In this document: one piece after another, positions 58,948-64,000 of the stretch
Layout: each line of letters opens with the position of its first letter
Position numbering within the stretch: the stretch's first letter is position 1
DNA from: Thermatribacter sp048814795
Lineage (GTDB): Bacteria; Atribacterota; Atribacteria; Atribacterales; Thermatribacteraceae
Assembly (NCBI GenBank): GCA_048814795.1
Contig: CP184673.1
Coordinates: forward strand, 806,001-870,000
Length of the DNA: 64,000 bases
Direction of reading: 5' to 3'
Program-made: the position numbers and the translations under genes
The notes under the pieces: generated by a model
Seen by the model: only the letters and a program-made list of their open reading frames with translations
Told to the model about the DNA's origin: nothing
Database searches by the model: none

Positions 58948-59080
58948 GGGTGTCAGATCTTTGATTTTTGGACTTTTTGTTGTTTTGGGGGTGTTGAAAC
59001 TTAACTGTTCTGGCTTCAGAACGAAGTCGTAATCGGCAAGCATTTTTGCGCTTCAACCCAAAAAATAAAGATCCGACCCC
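58948..59080. repeat. Minimal 133-bp copy of the repeat ends, locus R8
   Basis: Left end GGGTGTCAGATCTTTGATTTTTGG and right end CCAAAAAATAAAGATCCGACCCC in inverted orientation, with GTTGAA/TTCAAC further in. None of the usual hairpin modules lies between. It shows that the two ends alone behave as a unit, like a miniature inverted-repeat element. It cuts the FGGY-kinase fragment. Confidence 0.75.
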
Positions 59081-59087
59081 TTTTCTC

Positions 59088-59232
59088 CCCCTTCTCGAAC
59101 CATATCGCAGGCTACTTTCCAGTAAAGTGAAGGATCATGTTCAGACCAACCTGGTTTTTGAATAATAATGGGATATTCACGAAAAGAATAAGCAAGCACT
59201 ATACCACCTGTATCTATAATACAGGCTTTTCC
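59088..59232 (-). pseudogene. FGGY carbohydrate-kinase fragment
   Basis: On the minus strand this reads GKACIIDTGGIVLAYSFREYPI...QKPGWSEHDPSLYWKVACDMV, about 48 residues matching the N-terminal region of FGGY kinases (xylulo-/glycerokinase type; sugar entry loop PGWSEHDP). The start is cut by IS256 on the right and the rest by repeat R8 on the left. A sugar-kinase gene was therefore destroyed by two mobile elements. Confidence 0.7.
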
Positions 59233-59237
59233 AAGTT

Positions 59238-60605
59238 AAGTCCATATAATTGTGTAAAAATAGGAAGAGCCACCGCAAGGTCTCTGGGTTAAAATGGTAA
59301 GTGCTAAAACAAACCATAACCGGAGGTGACCTTGCAATGGCTCAGTACAATATTACCATCGACTCGGAATTGTTGCACTAGTTTTTGTCAGATAGCAGGG
59401 AGGCTGGTGTGTCTAAGCTATTGGAATCAGTTTTGAACCAGATTCTTCAGGCACAAGCTACAGAGCAGTTAAGGGCAAAAGCCTATGAGCGTACAGAGGA
59501 ACGTCAAGGATATCGCAACGGTACATACCCTCATAGTCTTACGACAAGGGTAGGAAGCCTTATTTTGAGGGTTCCAAGGCTTAGGGGTGGCAAGTTTTCT
59601 ACGGAGCTTTTCAGCAGGTACCAGAGGAGTGAACAGGCCTTTATTTTGGCTCTTATGGAGATGGTGGTAAATGGAGTGTCGACCCGCAAGGTGTCGGAGA
59701 TAACGGAGGAGTTATGTGGAGTAAGAGTATCCAGGTCATTGGTATCGGAATTATGTAAAAGGTTGGATCCTGTTAGAGATAGGTCTCTGAAGGATAAGGA
59801 GTATCCTTTTCTGATAGTAGATGCTTTAGTTATAAGGGTTAGGGAAGACAACAGGGTATTGCATAGGAGCATGCTGATAGGAGTAGGAGTGAACAAGGAA
59901 GGTATCCGAGAGGTATTGGGTTTTATGATAGGAGACAGCGAGTCTGAGGAGAGTTGGGGAAGATTCTTTTCATGGTTGAAGGATAGAGGTTTAAGAGGGG
60001 TTGATTTAGTGGTATCCGATGACCACAAGGGGTTGGTTAGGGCATTGAGGAGGAATTTTCAAAGAGCCAGTTGGCAGAGATGTCAGACACATTTTATACG
60101 GAACATATTGAATGCTGCACCTAAGAGTTTGCAGGGAGAGATTAAGGCTAAAGTGCAGGCTATATTACAAGCACCGGATATAGAGACGGCACGTATGTTG
60201 TTGAAGAAGACGTTGGAGGAATATGAGAAGAAAGCTCCCAGGGCGATGAGTATTTTGGAAGAGGGATTTGATGATGCGACAGCTGTATTGTCTTTGCCGG
60301 AGAGGTATCGCAAGCGTTTGAGAACGACTAACAGCATAGAGAGGTTGAATGAGGAGATAAGGCGCAGGGAGAGGGTTATACGCATATTCCCCAACAGGGA
60401 ATCGGCAGTTAGGCTGATTGGGGCTTTATTGCTCGAGATAGATAACAAGTGGGCTGGTGGAAGGAAATATCTGGATATGGCCGATTACTACGAATATGTT
60501 CTATCCCGGCAACCTAAACCAAGCCCTAAGATTTGTTACCTTTGACAAAAGTCAATAAAACCATTACCAGAGGCCTGGACAAATTTACACAAAATATGGG
60601 ACTTG
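59238..60605 (+). mobile_element. IS256-family insertion sequence
   Basis: The ends are inverted: AAGTCCATATAATTGTGTAAA at the left (~59238) and, on the reverse strand at the right (~60605), AAGTCCCATATTTTGTGTAAA. The transposase lies between. No clear 8-bp target duplication is seen because the left flank is a kinase fragment and the right flank a broken IS481, so a rearrangement has occurred at this element. Confidence 0.75.
59337..60545 (+). pseudogene. IS256-family transposase with an amber codon near the start
   Basis: The natural start is ATG 59337 after GGAGGTGA (MAQYNITIDSELLH), but codon 15 is TAG (59379-59381) where Gln is expected; the frame then continues without break for 386 residues. 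The DDE set is present: FLIVDALVIRV, VVSDDHKGLV and NSIERLNEEIRRRERVIRIFPN. A TTG right after the stop (59385) could restart translation. Either recently inactivated or rescued by restart. Confidence 0.85.
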
Positions 60606-61508
60606 ATCAGAAGCCATAAAAGCTTTAGGAGATGTTATATGAGGTAAGGTAGGTATGTAAAATTCTTCATCATCAGTGCGGTGGCTTCGTTCCACGAAGC
60701 CCTGCGCTTCTTTTTGACCTTTAGGTATGGAGAGTAAGGAGATACCTAAAGGTTCCAGGAAGTGTTCTTTTAATATTTTCCTTTTTATGCTTTTTTCAGG
60801 GCCGCCGAATTCACTTCCATTATCAGTTTGGAAGAATATTCTATGTCTAATGCCTAGAGCACGCATCAAGAAGGCTACGTAGAGCATGAAAGAGAATCCG
60901 TTAGCGAAGGATAGCTCATCTGCGAAGCATAAGATTCTCATTCTTGTTCGTATATCGATAGCGGTAAATTGGTATTTGGGAAGCTTGTATTTGAATATAG
61001 CAGCATAGGCTTTTTCTGGAAGGGTTTTTGCATCTGCTATGTGTTTGGAATCGATCTGAAAATATTGCAAAGCCTCCCATTGTTTTAGATTGGCATAGTA
61101 ACGCTTATTTCCGTTTTTTGAACGAACTTTTTTTGTTTTTGTGTTGTGTCGTTTTAGGATATTTCTTATGGTAAAAGGGGATATGCTTAAGTTTAAGGCC
61201 CTATTTAGTTCTCCTGCCAGTCTTCTAGGTCCCATGTTGGTCTTTTGTTGAGTTTCAAGGACCAGTGCTTCGATGTGAGGTTTGGTTCTTTTAGGATGAG
61301 GATTTCGGGGTCCTCTTTTCTTTAGTAGTTTTTCAGGTTCTAAGCCTTCTTTGTTTCTTTTTACCAAAGTTCTTGCCCATCTTTCGGTAATACCCATGAT
61401 ATGTGCTATTTCTCTGGTTGTTTTTCCTTTCTCTATCAGGTCACATATTACTTCCATAGCAGCCTTTGGGTTTCCGGATTCCTTTAAGCGCTGGTATAAT
61501 GAAGTCAT
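60585..61508 (-). pseudogene. IS481-family transposase, C-terminally truncated
   Basis: 307 residues remain. An N-terminal helix-turn-helix region (AMEVICDLIEKGKTTREIAHIMGITERWARTLVKRN) precedes an integrase core with D (YFQIDSKHI), D (FFQTDNGSEF) and E (AQGFVERSHRTDDEEF). The usual C-terminal tail (Tyr-Asn-x-x-Arg-Pro-His region) is missing; the last residues (SDQVPYFV) are read from the IS256 end. AGGAGGTAA precedes ATG 61508. Confidence 0.85.
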
Positions 61509-61663
61509 GGCGGGTTACCTCCTATCTCCTTTGTTTTGGTTGTTTGTGAAGCACCAGTATAAAGGAGAGGTGCCCGCCTTTTCCATTACCTTCTTCACTT
61601 TACCTAAGTAGTCGGAACGAAACTTAGGCACATCTACATTTTTCCTTGAATTATCAATTGACA
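60606..61663 (-). mobile_element. IS481-like element, one end lost
   Basis: Minus-strand element. Its outer end is probably TGTCAATTGATAATT (complement of 61649-61663). The other end was removed where IS256 begins at ~60605. No matching remainder is found beyond IS256, so a deletion joined the two elements. Confidence 0.6.
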
Positions 61664-61739
61664 ATGGGGGAAAGGAGCAATTAATATATGGTCCAGTTCC
61701 GGGGATTGACAAGGAGTCGCCCCGGATAGACGGAGATTG

Positions 61740-61789
61740 GGTAGAATAAGAAGTTCGTCGCGACCGCAGGCGGTCGCTCGGCGTTAGGC
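61740..61789 (+). other. 3' part of an attC recombination site
   Basis: CGCGACCGCAGGCGGTCGC (hairpin) leads into GCGTTAGGC, with the core GTTAGGC at 61783-61789 where a cassette begins. The 5' half of the site is absent, probably cut by the IS481 element on its left. Confidence 0.6.
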
Positions 61790-61792
61790 GTG

Positions 61793-62338
61793 ATGGCGAT
61801 GAATAAGATCGACACTGAGTATCTGAAGTACTTCTGGCCCATGCGGCACTACCTTGTTACATGCGGCAGTAGTGGGCTGGCCAACATCATAGCGGTCAGT
61901 TTCTGCATGCCGGTGTCTAAGGAGCCCTCGATGGTTGCCTGTGCTATTGGGCGGACGATGTATTCCGCGGAAATTATCCTGCAGACAGGTGAGTTTGTCA
62001 TCAACGTTCCTCCGCAGGAACTCAAGCGCCAGATCTATTTCTGTGGCTTTCATTCAGGAAGAGACGTCGACAAGTTCAAAGAAACTGGATTGACTCCACT
62101 ACCCGCCCGCCATGTCGACGTGCTCATCATCGCTGAATGTGTGGCGCACATCGAATGCCACGTCGAATAATCCGTCGATAGTGGCGACAAGATTCTGTTC
62201 GTCGCGACTGTGCTTGACGCATACGCGGATGAAGACGTAGAGCACGGCCGTCGAACAGTTGAATACGCAACCGGAGGTTTCCCAAAGAAGGTTTATGGAG
62301 GCAGATTTATTTCCGCGGAAGATGTAAACGCCCAATAA
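61793..62338 (+). pseudogene. Flavin reductase-like cassette gene with in-frame TAA
   Basis: A ~181-codon flavin reductase-domain gene (FMN-binding split barrel): VTCGSSGLANIIAVSFCMPVSKEPSMVACAIG, then TGEFVINVPP. Codon TAA at 62168-62170 follows AHIECHVE, but the same frame continues with SVDSGDKILFVATVLDAYADEDVEHGRRT...PKKVYGGRF to a normal stop at 62338. So it is a nonsense mutation, probably from a Lys codon (AAA). The truncated product (~125 residues) lacks the second half of the barrel. It fills cassette 1 of the array. Confidence 0.8.
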
Positions 62339-62518
62339 GGCAAATCCAGCGGACGTGCGGACGTGGCAGACCGCGCCGCTGATTTGCGGCGAACGGGGCT
62401 TGCGGCTGTGCCGCATATTCGCCCGCCTGCGGCGGTCGAGCACGCGGTGGGAGGTGACGGGCCTTCGACAAGCAAGCTTGCCTCCGGCCTCGCACCTCAG
62501 CCGCGAGCCCCGTTATGC
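62329..62518 (+). other. attC-like site of cassette 1
   Basis: Begins GCCCAATAAGGC at the gene's stop codon and ends in the core GTTATGC (62512-62518). It is GC-rich with several palindromes (GCCTGCGGC, CGCGGTGGGAGGTGACGGGCC...). The last ~100 nt are almost the same as in the site at 63770-63938. Confidence 0.7.
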
Positions 62519-62547
62519 CCATCATATGAGAAAGGAGATTGATTGAA

Positions 62548-62940
62548 ATGGAACAAGTTCTTAAAAGTCTTACATTAGATTATTTGGGAAATGGAAAACA
62601 TAAAATATCGCCGGAGAAGTTTTTCGATATGAAGGAATGTCTTCTATTGGATGTTCGATCAAAAGAAGAATCAGATTCCATCTCTATAAAATTGGAGCAT
62701 CATCCTAATGTGGAATCTTTAAACATACCGATTAACGAAATTCCTGACAGAATTGATGAAATTCCAAAGACAAAATTCATAGGTGTATTCTGTTCTGCAA
62801 ATGTCAGGTCGTCTATTGTCTATGCCTATCTACTGTCAAAAGGATTCCCGGAGGTACGCATTGTTGAAGGCGGATATTCTGCTCTGACAGAAGCCTTGAA
62901 GCCGGGACAGGTTCTCAAGGTCATTAAAAGCAAAAAATGA
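62548..62940 (+). CDS. Rhodanese-like sulfurtransferase
   Basis: A 130-residue single-domain rhodanese: LLLDVRSKEESDSISI... and the active-site loop VFCSANVRSSIVYAYLLSKGF with the catalytic Cys, then VEGGYSAL. It moves sulfane sulfur between thiols. ATG 62548 follows AAAGGAG. Much more AT-rich than the flanking sites. Its partner in the cassette is a TauE/SafE exporter, so the pair probably handles thiosulfate or sulfite. Confidence 0.9.
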   Translation: MEQVLKSLTLDYLGNGKHKISPEKFFDMKECLLLDVRSKEESDSISIKLEHHPNVESLNIPINEIPDRIDEIPKTKFIGVFCSANVRSSIVYAYLLSKGFPEVRIVEGGYSALTEALKPGQVLKVIKSKK

Positions 62941-62954
62941 AGGGGGACTATTAG

Positions 62955-63761
62955 ATGACAAATCTTATTATAGTAAGTTCTCTCATTTTTATCGTTGCTA
63001 TTGCAATGACAATGGTCGGTAAAGGCGGAGGGAATTTCTATGTTGTAATTCTGGCAATGGCCAATATTCCAATGCACGAGGCAGCAACAACAGGTCAGTT
63101 TATTCTTTTTTCAGCTTCTGTTGCGGCAATGATTATTTTTCAAAAAAATAAGTCTGTATCATGGGTACTGGCTGTTCTGATCGGTATATTTACAGCCTTG
63201 TCAGCACTTGGAGGAGGATATTTTTCTCATTTGTTCAGCGGATTTTCATTAAAGCTGATATTTGCTGTTATGTTATTGATAGCAGGAATAGTAATGTTGA
63301 TTCCTGTTTCAGAAAATCAAACCATGCCAAAAAACAAGCATTTAGGAATTATAAGTATTAAATCTGGCAATGAAATTTATAATGTAAATTTATGGGTTGC
63401 TTTGCCGATTACTGTTTTAACAGGTTTTGGTTCTGGGATGGCCGGAGTTTCAGGAGGGTCTTTTCTGGTTCCGTTAATGGTTTTAGCTTGTGGAGTACCG
63501 ATGCATACAGCGGTCGGAACAGCTTCCACATTAATAGCGGCAACTGCATTTATGGGTTTTACAGGTCATGCGGTTCAGGGAGATTTTAATCCATCATGGG
63601 CTGTTCCATTAGCCTTTGTTACAATTATAGGTGGAATATTAGGTGGAAAGTTTGCTTTAAAAACAAAGCCTAAACATCTCAAGAAACTATTTGCTTACAC
63701 CAATTGGCTTGCAGCTTTGTTTATAGTAATTAATGCACTTCATACAAAGGGAATTATATAG
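62955..63761 (+). CDS. TauE/SafE-family sulfite/anion exporter
   Basis: A 268-residue membrane protein with about eight hydrophobic segments and the two-fold repeat of the family: GKGGGNFYVVILAMANIPMHEAATTGQF and GVSGGSFLVPLMVLACGVPMHTAVGTAS. It transports sulfite, thiosulfate or organosulfonates. GGGGG lies before ATG 62955, 14 nt after the rhodanese stop; both genes share one cassette and AT-rich composition. Confidence 0.92.
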   Translation: MTNLIIVSSLIFIVAIAMTMVGKGGGNFYVVILAMANIPMHEAATTGQFILFSASVAAMIIFQKNKSVSWVLAVLIGIFTALSALGGGYFSHLFSGFSLKLIFAVMLLIAGIVMLIPVSENQTMPKNKHLGIISIKSGNEIYNVNLWVALPITVLTGFGSGMAGVSGGSFLVPLMVLACGVPMHTAVGTASTLIAATAFMGFTGHAVQGDFNPSWAVPLAFVTIIGGILGGKFALKTKPKHLKKLFAYTNWLAALFIVINALHTKGII

Positions 63762-63769
63762 CTATTGGG

Positions 63770-63938
63770 GCATAACAAGGCGCTCCACTGGATTTTTACT
63801 CCGCTGCGCTCCGTGAAAACCAGTGAGCTTAGTCGTTCGTCGTGACCGCCTGCGGCGGTCGAGCACGCGGCGGGAGGTGACGGGCCTTCGACAAGCAAAC
63901 TTGTCGGCCTCGCACCTCAGCCGCGAGCCCCGTTATAC
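63770..63938 (+). other. attC-like site of cassette 2
   Basis: Starts with GCATAACAAGGCGCTCCACTGG and contains CCAGTGAGCTTAG (inner arm pairing), the CTGCGCTCCGTG loop, then a GC-rich tail shared with the previous site, ending in GTTATAC (63932-63938). GCATAAC (63770-63776) is the exact inverse of the cassette's own first core GTTATGC (62512-62518), the diagnostic of an integron cassette. Confidence 0.8.
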
Positions 63939-63963
63939 GGTGATTTTTAAGGAGGGAGACTTG

Positions 63964-64000
63964 ATGAACGACAAGAAATTTGATCTTAAGATTAACTCTT
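63964..64000 (+). CDS. Start of the next cassette gene (3' end outside window)
   Basis: ATG 63964 follows TAAGGAGGGAGACTTG, an excellent ribosome site. Only MNDKKFDLKINS is visible; no family can be named. Confidence 0.6.
   Translation, partial: MNDKKFDLKINS

Overview
The window looks like about 64 kb of chromosome from a thermophilic, probably anaerobic, heterotrophic bacterium. Hints are two sugar ABC transporters, abundant c-di-GMP enzymes, a lipoprotein serpin, a DUF1659/DUF2922 gene pair and a thermophile-type CRISPR repeat. The mix would fit Atribacterota or a deep Firmicutes/Thermotogae-like lineage. That placement is inference, because there is no rRNA or ribosomal marker here. I saw no convincing tRNA.

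Bases 1-25500 are mostly ordinary backbone. A sugar-binding-protein/permease operon (1-2898) is followed by a giant periplasmic-sensing GGDEF/HD-GYP protein. Next come a serpin, RidA, a flippase-like membrane protein, a diguanylate cyclase, two secreted DUF4139-like proteins, a glutaminyl cyclase, a coiled-coil nuclease-like protein, a PfkB kinase, a 32-aa small ORF, a ZIP transporter and a GAF-GAF-GGDEF protein. A TnpB (IS200/IS605) element sits on the truncated end of another diguanylate cyclase. A GntR regulator with tandem operators then precedes a second sugar ABC operon. At 25500-38650 are a HEPN/MNT pair, a GNAT/Rad52-like/AmaP operon, an AIR-synthase protein, a bactofilin, a frameshifted sensor/HD-GYP gene, an M24-like protein without metal ligands, and a pseudopilin cluster with beta-solenoid proteins.

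From 26 kb onward the genome is peppered with one mosaic repeat family (eight loci). It is built from hairpin modules and closed by inverted ends carrying GGGGTCGGATC / GATCCGACCCC. Two loci carry near-identical GIY-YIG nucleases. One locus is interrupted exactly in its terminal motif by an IS110 element. The 5' non-coding end of that IS110 folds into two internal-loop domains whose guide-like segments match the target and the element's own ends, so it is a readable bridge RNA.

Bases 40968-47509 form a phage- or plasmid-derived island. It has divergent XRE/ImmA genes, a strong promoter, an initiator with iterons inside its own gene (lambda O-like), a DnaC loader, an OB-fold-like protein, RuvC, a P-loop kinase, a sigma-region-4 regulator, a C39-peptidase lipoprotein under a c-di-GMP-I riboswitch, and a small lysis-like cassette. 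No capsid, terminase or integrase gene is present. A 29-repeat CRISPR array without cas genes abuts it (47551-49455), transcribed on the minus strand from a leader on its right.

Bases 49.8-64 kb are accessory DNA. They hold more repeats, a GIY-YIG-like protein, a HepT/MntA toxin-antitoxin pair, an AT-rich truncated SIR2 plus AlbA/Schlafen-type ATPase, a secreted phosphatase pair (metallophosphoesterase and alkaline phosphatase), a FGGY-kinase fragment trapped between mobile elements, IS256 with an amber codon abutting a broken IS481, and an integron-type cassette array. The cassettes carry a flavin reductase with an internal stop and a rhodanese + TauE pair. One cassette's 5' core is a perfect inverse of its own attC core.
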